A stretch of 64,000 bases of DNA from Dryomyza anilis. Taxonomy: Eukaryota; Arthropoda; Insecta; Diptera; Dryomyzidae. Numbering within the stretch: the first letter of the stretch is position 1; the number at the start of each line of letters is the position of its first letter. The stretch lies in contig OX638130.1 in the NCBI GenBank assembly GCA_951804985.1, positions 37,286,894-37,350,893 on the forward strand, written 5' to 3'. Under the pieces are notes generated by a model. The model did not search any database. It was not told the origin of the DNA and was given only the letters and a program-made list of their open reading frames with translations. Positions 46,258 to 55,796 of the stretch are shown one piece after another. The position numbers and the translations under genes are program-made.

Positions 46258-46622
46258 ATATATCAGTAAACTTCCTTCTTCTAGAACGTTTAGTTTTCAT
46301 ATGATCTTTTTTCTTTAGTCGTTTGAATTTTATACGTTTTCCATTCCCATCTTATATATTTCTAATTTTGCTAATAACTTTTTCTTTTAAACAGCCTTTT
46401 TACCCTGTTCAGTTAATGTAGTTTTTATAGGTTTAGTACCTAACTGATCCAAAACTGATTTTCCAATTTCATTAGAGGTTTTAGATGTGTATACAAGGCC
46501 GAAAAAAATGAACCAATTCCACGACCATATTGAACAATTCTAGGAGAATGGTTTATATCTCCTATATTATCCAAATTTGATCCGGATTGATTAAGATAGT
46601 ACTCAGAATAAATCTTGTCCAT
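46253..46622 (-). pseudogene. Small Polinton virion-like protein with QYGRG motif and basic tail
   Basis: ATG at 46622 begins MDKIYSEYYLNQSG. Residues 31-40 are QYGRGIGSFF, a hydrophobic, Gly-rich segment found in a small protein encoded beside the capsid genes of many Polintons. QYGR-G fits the (M/I/L/N/Q)xGx-G cleavage pattern of adenain-type proteases. The frame stops at 46440. A basic tail (KRIKFKRLKKKD, KTKRSRRRKF) is readable in another frame up to 46253, so the gene is frameshifted. A role as minor virion or membrane-lytic protein is inference. Confidence 0.6.
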
Positions 46623-46652
46623 GGTTTACATATAAATGATATCAGTACAACT

Positions 46653-47456
46653 TATGAAGCTTCTTTTATATTACGAAAATGTAACGTGCAATAAACGGGG
46701 AATTCATTCGACATAATATTTATTTTCTTTCCTTCATCATCTCGTATCATTATAGAAATATTATTTATATTTGAAGATTCCAATGGATAATATTCAATAT
46801 TTTTAAAGTGAATATAATTTATTTCATTTAAACATGGAAATATTTTTAAGCATTTTATTTTTTGATCGCCTACATAATATAATATAATAGTTTGGCGCTA
46901 CAGTCCTGCACAGAACTTCGGCCGAGCTCTCTCACCATTTTGAGCTGTGCGTGTTATATTTGTACTCAAACTGGTGGGACCTACAGTTTATTGCCGAATC
47001 CGAACGGCGGGTGAGAGCTTTTCATAGGCAATGGTTTTACTCTCGTAGGTTTGCCATTTACTGACTGAGAGGTAGCGCGGTATAGAAAAATGTTTCTATG
47101 AAAAGATGTTGTTAGTCCCATTCCAGGCTTGAACCGGGGACCTTTCGACTCGCAGTCCAACGCACTAACCACTGAGCTACCGCGGCTACATATCTGGGTT
47201 TAATAATGTCTGTGTACACAAACACTAGGTTGTATAGCTCGCTAGATCTTAATTTATAATTTGTATGTGAATTAAATTTTTCATAAGAATTCGATATAAC
47301 ATCTAACATTTTAAGTATTGTATTCTCCGATACAAAGTGTCTATTAATACTGCTTTTTACGCCAACCAACTCAGGGTTTTCATTTATACTATCTTGAATG
47401 TCTAATTTTTCAGTTATTAATTTTAAACTTTTATCTTTTTTGTTATCGATATTCAA
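46653..47456 (-). pseudogene. Polinton penton-like minor capsid protein, C-terminal half, split by a SINE
   Basis: The segment 47188-47456 reads through ENPELVGVKSS and YNLVFVYTDIIKPRYV. The SINE at 46876-47187 interrupts it. Coding sequence resumes at 46875 as GDQKIKCLKIFPCLNE, then IEYYPLESS and NEFPVYCTLHFRN, ending with TAA near 46653. The pattern (VYTDII-P-VGD, then the strand ending in LHFR) is that of the single-jelly-roll Polinton minor capsid protein. The N-terminal part lies at 53939-54235, beyond the gypsy element. Confidence 0.78.
46876..47187 (-). mobile_element. tRNA-derived SINE, copy 4, inside the Polinton penton gene
   Basis: The reversed head CCGCGGTAGCTCAGTGGTTA (A box) is at about 47163-47185, the B box near 47130, and the tail TATTATATTATAT at 46876-46890. 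Flanked by CTACATA on both sides (46870-46876 and about 47185-47191), which is the duplicated coding sequence around the penton KPRYVGD site. Close to copies 2 and 3 in sequence. Confidence 0.85.
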
Positions 47457-47556
47457 TTCTTCTTTATTTTTTTTATTACAACTGTTTCAGGATTAGAATT
47501 GACATTGAGTTGATTTTCTGCAATTTGTGGTTTTACTTCTCTATTCGTGATAGTAT

Positions 47557-48314
47557 TGTTACGAAAATTCAGTCTACGGAAAACTGTTCTACGAGTTCGT
47601 ATCGCTGGATTGTGTACAAAATAAAAACACACTAATATTTAGTTTTAACTAGTATTATTTCAACTAGTATTACTTAACATTATTTATTTAAATAACAACT
47701 CAATAACAATGCTTTTGTATATGAAAATGAACTACGGATCAGGATCAAAAACCACGGGAACGCAGCTATTTTTACGAAAATTCAGTCTACGGAAAATTGT
47801 TCTACGAGTTCGTATCGCTGGATTGTGTACAAAATAAAAACGCACTTATATTTGGTTTTAACTAGTATTATTTCAACTAGTTTTAATTAACTTTATTAAT
47901 TTAAATAACAACTTAAAGAATAATCACTTATATCAACTGCTGAATTACTACAATTTATCTTTACAATGTTCACTCACGAGACGCACTAGTTCACTATTAA
48001 ATCACAACTGAAGTACAGTGCCTCAGATGCGCGGCCTTATATACTGCAGGCATCAGTTCGACACGTTTCGACAAGCTTCGACTTGTTTCGAGAACCTTCT
48101 ACTCGTTTCGTGAATAACGCATGCTATTGGCATCTCATTCGCACTCATGTGTTTTAATGTGCTGATCTTCCATCTCTTTCTCGCACATTGCATAGTGCGC
48201 TGAATGATCTTCCGTCTCTTTCTAACACATTGCTTAGTGCGCTGAATTGCCTTGCGTCCCATTTATTATTGTTGATTACTTGCACAGTGGAGCAAATTAC
48301 CTCTTTTCGTAACA
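47557..48314 (-). repeat. Gypsy 3' LTR with an extra partial LTR head
   Basis: The regular LTR (about 47771-48314, 543 bp) is preceded by a second partial head, 47557-47770: TGTTACGAAAATTCAGTCTACGG onward for about 140 bp, then about 60 bp (ATGAAAATGAACTACGGATC, ACCACGGGAACGCAGC) absent from the other LTRs. The outer head carries the intact TGTTACG terminus and the target duplication; the inner one begins TTTTTACG. Confidence 0.85.
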
Positions 48315-48330
48315 CTGCCCTCCACCTAAA
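48315..48330 (-). promoter_or_regulatory. Polypurine tract of the gypsy element
   Basis: On the minus strand TTTAGGTGGAGGGCAG stands directly before the 3' LTR (TGTTACG), the position of the plus-strand DNA primer. Confidence 0.75.
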
Positions 48331-49441
48331 TCTGTTCGTCCCGAACAGATGTTAATCCTCTCTCTCTATACGGCGCCAACCTTTCTAAATGTACCACTTT
48401 CATTTTTCGTTTAACGCCTGCAGTATTCTGAATCCGATACACGACATCGTTAATTCTTTTAATTATCTTGTATGGTCCTTCCCAGTGTGTTTGTAGCTTA
48501 GGGGATAAGCCTTTCTTCCTTTGTGGGTTATAGAGCAAAACAAGTTGTCCTTCTGTAAATCCCTCTGAATTTGTGCGCAAGTCGTATCTGGCCTTCATCT
48601 TATCACTCGCAAATTGTGTACACTGTCTTACAAACTGATGCACTTCGTTCATTTCTTCACTTTTTCTGAAAACATAATTGTGTACAGGAATTCGAGCTGA
48701 AGGACTCGCACCAAACTTTAAATCCGCAGGTAATCTTAAGTCTGTTCCAAAAACAACTTTAGATGGTGAAGCTGCTGTGGTATCATGAACCGCTATTCGA
48801 TAAGCCATGAGGAAAAGTGGTATGTGTGTATCCCAATCTTTTTGATTTTTATCAACCACTTTTCTGAGATACTCTTCCAAAGTCCGATTGAATCTCTCCA
48901 CCATGCCGTCTGATTGCGGGTGCAAAGGCGTTGTTCGTGTTTTGTGTATGTTGAGGACTTTGCATACTTCTTTAAATACAGCAGACTCAAAATTTCTTCC
49001 TTGATCTGAATGCAATTCCAACGGTACTCCAAAACGGCTTACCCAGTTGTTAACTAATGCATCCGCAACTGTTGTGGCTTCTTGATTCGGCATGGGATAC
49101 ACTTCAGGCCACTTGCTGAAGTAGTCAATGACGACAAGGACATACTTATTACCCGCATCACTGATTGGAAAAGGCCCGGCGACATCCATGGCAATACGCT
49201 CGAATGGTGCTCCCACGTTGTACTGATGCATCCTGCCGCGACTTCTGAATGTTGGTCCTTTTGCTGGTACACATTGCGGGCAACTGCGAATCCAATCGGC
49301 GACTGACTCTTGGCATCCAATCCAATAAAAACGTTTCTTTACCTTCTCGACCGTTTTATTAATGCCCAAATGACCACCACTAGATCCACCATGGTATTCC
49401 GCTAATATCTCTTTTATTTTTGACTTGGGAACAACAATCAA
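48326..49441 (-). CDS. Gypsy pol: integrase (open)
   Basis: 371 codons. Zinc-binding HHCC region at about residues 15-58 (YHGGSSGGHLGINKT ... SCPQC). Catalytic core: Asp in ERIAMDVAGPF (about 88), Asp in LELHSDQGRNF (about 145), Glu in DGMVERFNRTLEEYL (about 182). A C-terminal strand with KLQTHWEGPYKIIKR (about 320-334) and VVHLERLAPY ends it. Catalytic triad is complete. It is the 3' part of a pol polyprotein, so the ATG is not a true start; pol sequence continues upstream in other frames. It inserts element cDNA into chromosomes. Confidence 0.9.
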   Translation of the reverse strand: MIVVPKSKIKEILAEYHGGSSGGHLGINKTVEKVKKRFYWIGCQESVADWIRSCPQCVPAKGPTFRSRGRMHQYNVGAPFERIAMDVAGPFPISDAGNKYVLVVIDYFSKWPEVYPMPNQEATTVADALVNNWVSRFGVPLELHSDQGRNFESAVFKEVCKVLNIHKTRTTPLHPQSDGMVERFNRTLEEYLRKVVDKNQKDWDTHIPLFLMAYRIAVHDTTAASPSKVVFGTDLRLPADLKFGASPSARIPVHNYVFRKSEEMNEVHQFVRQCTQFASDKMKARYDLRTNSEGFTEGQLVLLYNPQRKKGLSPKLQTHWEGPYKIIKRINDVVYRIQNTAGVKRKMKVVHLERLAPYRERGLTSVRDEQI

Positions 49442-49522
49442 ACTTCGAGCGGATGTGCCATCTTCATTTTCCCATACACGATATAAGCAACCATCTTGTA
49501 GCTTTAAGCTCTGCCACTGTGC

Positions 49523-49906
49523 CTAGTAAGCTTTAGTTATGGCACTGTCGGCAGCTATATTTTCCCATGATGTTTTTCTATGCTGTTCCTTGAACATCAT
49601 GATTTTTGTGAGGTCGGGATCACTCTTTTGATCAATTTGAATTTGTTCCGGAGTCCATTTTTCATGGGGCAAAACATTTAGCAAACGATTGTCAATTAAG
49701 TTTTCTTTTCCTTCCGCTCTTGAACAATGTCTGCATTCTAGTTTACATGGGCGTCGTGACAGAGCATCTGCAATTCCATGATGACCTCCTTTACGATGTT
49801 CTATGGTGAAATCGTAGCTCTGTAATCGTTCTATCCAACGCGCAATTTGACCTTCTGGGTCTTTGAACTGAAGTAACCATCTCAGTGCAGCGTGATCGGT
49901 TCTCAA
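49523..49906 (-). pseudogene. Gypsy pol: RNase H C-terminal part and linker
   Basis: Begins MRTDHAALRWLLQF, the conserved RNase H block with Asp, followed by GQIARWIERLQSYDF and HGIADALSRRPC. Continues the frame of 49903-50466 after a 1-nt indel near 49905. Residues after about 55 form the linker with Cys/His (CKLECRHC). Ends just before the integrase zinc region. Confidence 0.85.
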
Positions 49907-50466
49907 GGGAAACTGTTGCCCGTACAGGTTTTGTAGAAATTTTTCACACTTCCGATTACAGCAAGAAGCTCCCTCCTGGTGACACAGTAATTTCGCTCGG
50001 GCTTGGACAATGTTTTACTGTAGTATGCAATCACTTTCTCTTTTCCATTGATCACTTGAAAGAGAACTCCGCCTATTCCGTATCCACTTGCATCCGTATC
50101 AAGAATAAATTTCTCACCTGGAATTGGATACGCGAGAATTGGTGCCAAGCACAGTAGATCTTTTAATTTCAAAAATGCCCTTTCTTGATCATCGCTCCAT
50201 TGAAATGAGCGGTTCTTTCTTGTCAATTCGTGAAGACTGCTAGCAACATTGGCAAAACCTGGAACAAATCGCCTGTAGTATGTACATAGCCCCAAGAAAC
50301 TTCGTAGGTCGTGTAGGTTTTGCGGTCTGGGCCACTCCTTGACTGCAACTATTTTATCTTCATCGGTATGCACTCCTTCCGTGGTAACTCGATGACCCAG
50401 ATACTTGACTTCTTTCTTGAAAAGTGAGCATTTCTTTGGGCTAAGTTGTAGACCCGCACTTTTCAA
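49903..50466 (-). pseudogene. Gypsy pol: RT connection and RNase H
   Basis: 187 codons: LQLSPKKCSLFKKEVKYLGH (about 6-25), RSFLGLCTYYRRFVPGFA (about 55-72), FILDTDASGYGIGGVLFQ (RNase H first Asp, about 122) and TRRELLAVI (Glu, about 163). Separated from the YLDD segment by a frameshift near 50470-50490. Confidence 0.88.
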
Positions 50467-50483
50467 TCGAAGAAATACTTCCT

Positions 50484-50834
50484 CTAGATTCTTAGATGTT
50501 CGTTGAAATCCTTGCCCATAATAATTATGTCATCAAGGTATACCAGGCATGTTTTCCAGTGTAAACCTTTTAATACGTGCTCCATTAACCGCTCGAATGT
50601 TGCTGGGGCATTACATAGTCCAAACGGCATTACCAAAAATTGCCATAGTCCATCTCCAGTACTGAATGCAGTCTTCTCTCGATCTTTTTTTATCGATTTC
50701 CACTTGCCAGTAACCGCTTTGCAAGTCCAACGTTGAAAACCACTTAGCATTAGATAGTGTATCCAATGTGTCATCGATTCTAGGCAGCGGATAACTATCT
50801 TTTTTGGTGACATCATTAAGTTTTCGGTAATCAA
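50484..50834 (-). pseudogene. Gypsy pol: RT palm with YLDD active site
   Basis: The segment with homology is [20 protein letters not shown] then CLVYLDDIIIM, the catalytic Asp pair. The first 50 codons are out of frame; true upstream RT lies in the frame of 50611-51816, and the shift lies near 50690. Confidence 0.85.
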
Positions 50835-51816
50835 CGCAGAACCGAGTACTACCGTCCTTCTTTTTCACCAATACTACTGGTGAACTCCATGGACTCTCAG
50901 ATGGTTCCACCACGCCATTTGTGTGTATTTCTTCAACCAAATGTGATACTTCATCTCTTTTCGCAAGTGGTACCCTTCTTGGTGCTTGACGAATTGGGTT
51001 AGAATCACCAGTGTCTATTCGATGTTTTACAATGGCAGTTCTGCCATCCTTTTGGCCATTTTCAGCAAATATACACCGATATTTATCAATTAGCTTTTGC
51101 ACTTGACTCTTTTCTTTGGCAGCCAAATCCTTCGTACACTCATTTATAAACCTGTGAATAGATTGTTTGTTTATTTGCGATGTGCCGTAGTCCCTTGATG
51201 GATTTGACTCACAATTTATAATCGCTGATGCCTCTTGACACTGGCCTATCACTGTTCCTTTTTTAATTAATTTGGACGAGTTTTCCATGTTGAGAACTCT
51301 TATTGGAACAACTTTGTCTTTTGTCGCTTCTACTAATGTTCTTCCGACAACAATATTACTTCTGCTCAATTGCTCATCATTCGCTTCTATAACCCACAAC
51401 TTGCTTATCCCACAATCTCCATTTAATTTCGCCCAAACAATTGCTTCTGAATTAGGTGGTATTTTTCTATTTTTATGAGCAATAACTTGTTTAATTTTCG
51501 GGCTCTGGTCACAATCAATGTTTAGATGGATCTCCGTGTTAGCATAACTCAAAATTTTTCGTGTTAAATCTAGAGTGAAACCGTTTCTTATCATGAAGTC
51601 CATGCCAAGTATTATTTCGTCTACTATTTCCGCCACTATAAAATCATGCTTAACTGTAGTAGTACCAATAGTTATTTCCTTGGTAATTTTTCCTCTGATT
51701 GAAGCCTCTTCACCTGTCGCTGTTTGCAATCTTATTCCGAAAAGCGGCTCTATTTCGTCCCTAACAAGGTTACTTCTTATAATTGAGTGTGAAGCTCCTG
51801 TATCCAACGTTACCAT
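50611..51816 (-). pseudogene. Gypsy pol: protease and N-terminal reverse transcriptase
   Basis: 401 codons. The aspartic protease starts at once: [14 protein letters not shown] (active-site Asp at residue 5), with the second motif [13 protein letters not shown] at about 68. RT begins near residue 270 ([15 protein letters not shown]), with [20 protein letters not shown] (about 300) and [16 protein letters not shown], the first catalytic Asp, at about 358. Homology ends near residue 375. The upstream 60 codons of protease sequence lie before the ATG in the same frame, so the ATG is not the natural start. Confidence 0.9.
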
Positions 51817-52008
51817 ATATGCTACACAATCAATTACTCCTTCGACAGTTAAGCTATTTGGCTTTCGAGCAATTTGTGAAATGGAGATTCTATGGCAATC
51901 GGTTATGGTAGTCAGATCGTGCCCCGCAGATCTGACTCGTTTTAGTTTAAAGCTTGATTAAAATTTACGCTATTTTGGACATGATCCTGTCTTTCTTCAT
52001 GTCTGGGT

Positions 52009-52679
52009 TCATCTGCAGATTGATTTATTGAGCGCTTGCGTTTTTTGCCCATATGTATCACAGTTGTAACATTTACCTTTGAATTGGGTGTCTTTGTTGG
52101 CTGATGTGTGTTCGGTTTTAACGCCTGCTTTAACTGCTTGGCACACTACTAGAAATAAATCATCGTTCTCCACATCAATTCTATGCGCCTTTGGAGCCGA
52201 TCGGCACAACGCATTTGCTGTCTCTTGTGTTAGAGCGATGGTAACCGTTTCCGTAAATGTTACCTTGGGCGCAATCACTGTTGCTCGTTTTGTCTCCTGA
52301 TCGCGTATGCCATCAACAAACGCCTCGATTTTGCACTTTTCTATGAAATCACTTGCTGAATCTGAATACGACAAATGCGCAAGCCTCTCGACGTCCGCTG
52401 CATACGCCTGCAATGTTTCACCATTTCTTTAGTTCCATTCTGTAGATTTGCTTCATGTGATCACTGCCGTATTTTCGTTGCAGTGCAGACATAACCGCTT
52501 TGTAACTGTTTCTATCGTTTTCTGGAACTGTCTGCAATACTTCGGCTGCGCCTCCTTTTAGCGCCACGATAAATGCGGCTACGCTGTCCTCATTGTTCCA
52601 CCGATTACTTACAGCCGTGGTCTCAAATTGCAGCTTGAAAATGTTGAACGCTGTAGTTCCATCGTAAATCGGTGACTAT
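52009..52679 (-). pseudogene. Gypsy gag: capsid-like region and degenerate zinc knuckle
   Basis: 52420-52679 reads SPIYDGTTAFNIFKLQFETT and VALKGGAAEVLQTVPE, the capsid core common to gypsy Gag. 52009-52413 continues it in another frame (MQAYAADVERLAHLSY, KIEAFVDGIRDQETKRATV) and ends with CYNCDTYGQKTQALNKSIC, where the knuckle's His has been lost. Frameshifts at about 52415 and 52676 split the gene. Confidence 0.8.
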
Positions 52680-53359
52680 AGTCTCGTACCACTAACAAAA
52701 TGCTGTGTGGGTCCATTTAACTGCAATATATCGAAGTCCTTTTGAATTTTCTGTAGCTTTTTGTCGATTCCATGATATTTCTCATCAACGTTATTTTCCA
52801 ATCTTTGAATCTTATCGTCAACGCTCACTTCCATGTCATTTACATGTGCCTCAAGTTCGTTTACTTTGCCATGGAGTGTATTAGAAACTTCCAGAAGTTG
52901 CTTCGAATGTTCCTGCATCTTTTCCTCCATTATTATTTGATGTTTGTTGGAATTCTCTAGAAGCTCTACTTTGAGCTGATTGGAATTTTCTTGAAATTGT
53001 TTTGAATTTTCTAGAAGTTTCTGTTCCATTCTGGTCGAATTTTCTTGGAACTGTTTTGAATTTTCTAGAAGTTCTGCTTTTAGATGATTTGAATTTTCTT
53101 GAAGCTGTTGTTGTATTGCTCCAAGCAACTGGCTCATATCAAAACTTTGGGACTGTACTTTTTGCTCCGTGTCCACATTTTTCGATGACGCTGTTGCAGC
53201 TTCTACTTCAAACTCGTGCTCTGCGAGGTCAATGCCTTGGTTCTCTAATTCTTCCATTAGACGCTTTTGTAGTTCTACTTTCGTACCTACAGTTGGAAGA
53301 TTATGAATCGCCAGCTCCTTCTTTAGCTGGTCCACTTTAAGTTGTTCGAATTTAACCAT
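52676..53359 (-). pseudogene. Gypsy gag: N-terminal SAP domain and coiled coil
   Basis: 227 codons from ATG at 53359, 31 bp after the LTR, so this is the natural gag start. Residues 8-38 (VDQLKKELAIHNLPTVGTKV, ELQKRL) form a SAP-like DNA-binding motif. Residues about 85-210 are coiled coil built of 10-15-residue repeats of the type LLENSKQFQENSNQLK. A stop follows GTRL, where a frameshift separates it from the capsid region. A SAP domain in Gag may bind chromatin or nucleic acid; that is inference. Confidence 0.82.
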
Positions 53360-53370
53360 TTTGTATCACA

Positions 53371-53388
53371 ATCCCACTTCTGACACCA
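53371..53388 (-). promoter_or_regulatory. Gypsy primer binding site (tRNA-Leu type)
   Basis: One base inside the 5' LTR, the minus strand reads TGGTGTCAGAAGTGGGAT, 18 nt complementary to a tRNA 3' end including CCA. The tRNA-Leu match is from memory of insect tRNA-Leu (ending CCCACTTCTGACA). Confidence 0.7.
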
Positions 53389-53389
53389 A

Positions 53390-53934
53390 TGTTACGAAAA
53401 TTCAGTCTACGGAAAACTGTTCTACGAGTTCGTATCGCTGGATTGTGTACAAAATAAATACACACTAATATTTGGTTTTAACTAGTATTATTTCAACTAG
53501 TATTAATTAACTTTATTTATTTAAATAACAACTTAAAGAATAATCACTTATATCAACTGCTGAATTACTACAATTTATCTTTACAATGTTCACTCACGAG
53601 ACGCACTAGTTCACTATTAAATCACAACTGAAGTACAGTGCCTCAGATGCGCGGCCTTATATAATGCAGGCATCAGTTCGACACGTTTCGACAAGCTTCG
53701 ACTTGTTTCGAGAACCTTCTACTCGTTTCGTGAATGACGCATGCTATTGGCATCTCATTCGCACTCATGTGTTTTAATGTGCTGATCTTCCATCTCTTTC
53801 TCGCACATTGCATAGTGCGCTGAATGACCTTCCGTCTCTTTCTAACACATTGCTTAGTGCGCTGAAATGCCTTGCGTCTCATTTATTATTGTTGATTGCT
53901 TGCACAGTGGAGCAAATTACCTCTTTTCGTAACA
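53390..53934 (-). repeat. Gypsy 5' LTR, 545 bp
   Basis: Begins TGTTACGAAAATTCAG and ends CTCTTTTCGTAACA (plus-strand reading). On the minus strand it has a TATATAAGGCCGCG core promoter (near 53655-53668), an AATAAA signal near 53510-53520 and, in U3, two copies of a 44-bp unit with CAGCGCACTA...AGAAAGAGA (53800-53890). Confidence 0.92.
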
Positions 53935-53938
53935 GTAT

Positions 53939-54235
53939 TTATTTTTTTATCTACTTTTAGATCACTATTTACATTTTTGATATTACTTTTATTTAACTTT
54001 AAAGTTGATTTCAAAATATCCCTTTTATTCAAATTTCGAGATACTTCAAATGTAGATGGGTTATTAACAAGTTGAAATGAAATTTCTGTTAAACCTACAA
54101 CCCAGTTTTCATTTAAAACCAAAGATTCTTTTAATAAATTTGTAAATGTAGATTTAGTGTTTTCATAAATATTTGTGGAATTGTTACTTAATAAAGTAAT
54201 ATAAAAACTAAAATCTCCCGTCTTTTAATTTCAAA
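53939..54235 (-). pseudogene. Polinton penton-like minor capsid protein, N-terminal part
   Basis: Reads through SFYITLLSNNSTNIYENT and VLNENWVVGLTEISFQLVNN (54190-54060), the opening strands of the Polinton minor capsid jelly roll. It continues in the same sense up to the gypsy insertion at 53938; coding sequence on the far side (47456-47552) follows on. No in-frame ATG is left at the 5' end. The plus-strand TATA-poor gap to the integrase is only about 90 bp. Confidence 0.75.
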
Positions 54236-54325
54236 TGTTTAAATAAGAATGACAGTTATTTTTTTTTTAATAACTTTATTTATATTAATATTGGAACAAT
54301 ACAATTATAATAAGTTACATTTAGT

Positions 54326-55029
54326 TTACTTAGTTAATAAATCGTTTTTGTTAATCCATGAATTATGTTCACTTCCAAAACCTAGCCACTTGACATACAC
54401 CATATCCTTTTTTCTTTTTAAAACCTTTTCAACTAGATACGTATTTGATGTTTCTGTTTTAAGTAATTCTTCTTCATAAAATCCACCTTTTATTATTTCT
54501 CCTTGATAATCAATTAATTGATAAGTAATTGGATTTGTGATCTTTATTTTATTTATCTTGAATACCTCATTGGACCAATTGGATTCATATGCTTTGTAGA
54601 AAGTACCTTTATATTTACTACATTAATTTTTTAAAAGCTCTATTAAACCTTTCAATTATTGAAGGATTCATATTAGAAAATGTATGATAATGGTTTATTT
54701 CAAAATTTTTCATTAATTTTTTCAGATTGAATATTATTGGGAATTTTTTTCCTATTTTTTTCTAGAATATTTTGCATAGCTAATGTTACATCGATCCCAC
54801 TTTTGGTTTTAACAGGTAAAGCATATGCGTATTTAGAAAAAACATCTATAACAGTCAGTAAATATTTATATCCTTTATTAATCTTTGCAAAAGGTATCAT
54901 TTCTACAAGATCGATTTGCCAAGTATCTGAAATACCCTTTTGAATAAACCTACGCCATTTAAAATTTCTTCTTGCTTGTCGATGCAATTCATTTACAAGA
55001 ACTTCTTTACTCATTGTGAGTTCAACCAA
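54326..55029 (-). pseudogene. Polinton integrase with chromodomain, catalytic Asp lost
   Basis: The frame 54700-55029 from ATG at 55029 contains the start common to Polinton integrases (NELHRQARRNFKWRRFI) and the first catalytic Asp in DTWQIDLVEMI (about residue 40), then YLLTVIDVFSKYAYALPVK. Near 54720 a deletion removes the segment that should hold the second Asp (D-x-G-x-EF). The catalytic Glu is kept downstream in NPSIIERFNRAL (about 54650). After a stop near 54626 comes a chromodomain: YLVEKVLKRKKDMVYVKWLG, then WINKNDLL, ending at TAA 54326. Retroviral-type integrase that would insert the linear element with 6-bp duplications; dead here. Confidence 0.87.
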
Positions 55030-55127
55030 TAATGTAAATGATTGATTTTTTAAAATTTATATTTATATAAAAAAAACTTGTTTACAATATTTATATTTAT
55101 TAGAAGTTCATCATTGAATAGAGAACA
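55030..55127. promoter_or_regulatory. Divergent promoter region between Polinton integrase and ATPase
   Basis: 98 bp, very A+T-rich, between two start codons that point away from each other. Contains several TATATAA-like words (for example near 55060). Promoter function is inferred from position only. Confidence 0.4.
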
Positions 55128-55796
55128 ATGTTTCATCAATTTGTGTATCCATTTACAATGTTAGTTTGTGGACCATCAGGTTGTGGCAAATCAACATTTA
55201 TTATAAATCTTATTAACAATAAACATTTAATTAGTTCTCCTATTACAAAAGAAATTTGGTGTTATGCTGAAAAAAACTCTTTACCGGAACTTGATAATGT
55301 TTATTTTATTGAAGGCATTCCAGATGACTTTGAGAATACAGCTAATGAATATACATTAATAATTTTAGATGATTTAATGTTAGACTCATTTAACAAAAAT
55401 GTTTGTGAACTATTTACTAAAGGTTCGCATCACCGCAATTTATCAGTTGTTTTAGTAACTCAAAATATTTTTCATAAGGGGACATATACAAGAGATATTT
55501 CATTGAATTCAAAATATATAGTTATGTTTAAAAATCCTAGAGATAAACTACAATTTCAATGCTTGGCAAGACAAATTTATCCTGAAAATTATAAAGAATT
55601 AGTTAGAGTATATAACACTTGTACTGAGAGTGCTCATGGTTATTTATTAATAGATCTTACACAACAAGCACATAACGCATTAAGATTCAGATCTAACATT
55701 TTCAATAAAGAATATTGTTACTGCTTTGTTTCACTCCAAAATGACCTGCAAACTGAAACGATTGAAGGAGAACAAATATATTCTATATGTTCTTAA
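55128..55796 (+). CDS. Polinton genome-packaging ATPase (FtsK/HerA, A32-like), intact
   Basis: 222 codons. Walker A LVCGPSGCGKSTFI at residues 12-25; Walker B YTLIILDDLML at about 75-85 with the Asp pair; a sensor-type LSVVLVTQNIF at about 106-116. The length is usual for the Polinton and adenovirus-like A32 group. It would pump element DNA into capsids. No stop or shift. Overlaps the next gene by 71 bp. Confidence 0.92.
   Translation: MFHQFVYPFTMLVCGPSGCGKSTFIINLINNKHLISSPITKEIWCYAEKNSLPELDNVYFIEGIPDDFENTANEYTLIILDDLMLDSFNKNVCELFTKGSHHRNLSVVLVTQNIFHKGTYTRDISLNSKYIVMFKNPRDKLQFQCLARQIYPENYKELVRVYNTCTESAHGYLLIDLTQQAHNALRFRSNIFNKEYCYCFVSLQNDLQTETIEGEQIYSICS

Larger units (their letters stand above)
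47557..53934 (-). mobile_element. Gypsy-type LTR retrotransposon, complete structure, decayed genes
   Basis: LTRs begin TGTTACGAAAATTCAG and end CTCTTTTCGTAACA; the target duplication is GTAT (47553-47556 and 53935-53938). Order on the minus strand: 5' LTR, tRNA-Leu-type primer site, gag with SAP domain, zinc knuckle, protease, RT, RNase H, integrase, polypurine tract, 3' LTR. PR-RT-RH-IN order fixes it as Ty3/gypsy. Frame breaks in gag and pol make it defective, but the integrase segment is fully open. LTRs differ at roughly 2 percent by eye, so it is fairly young. It sits in the Polinton penton gene. Confidence 0.93.

Noticed and set aside
46981..47172. 63-codon minus-strand frame
   Set aside because: It lies within the SINE; a similar frame could occur in any copy.
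53002..53340. 112-codon plus-strand frame
   Set aside because: Antisense shadow of the repeat-rich gypsy gag coiled coil.
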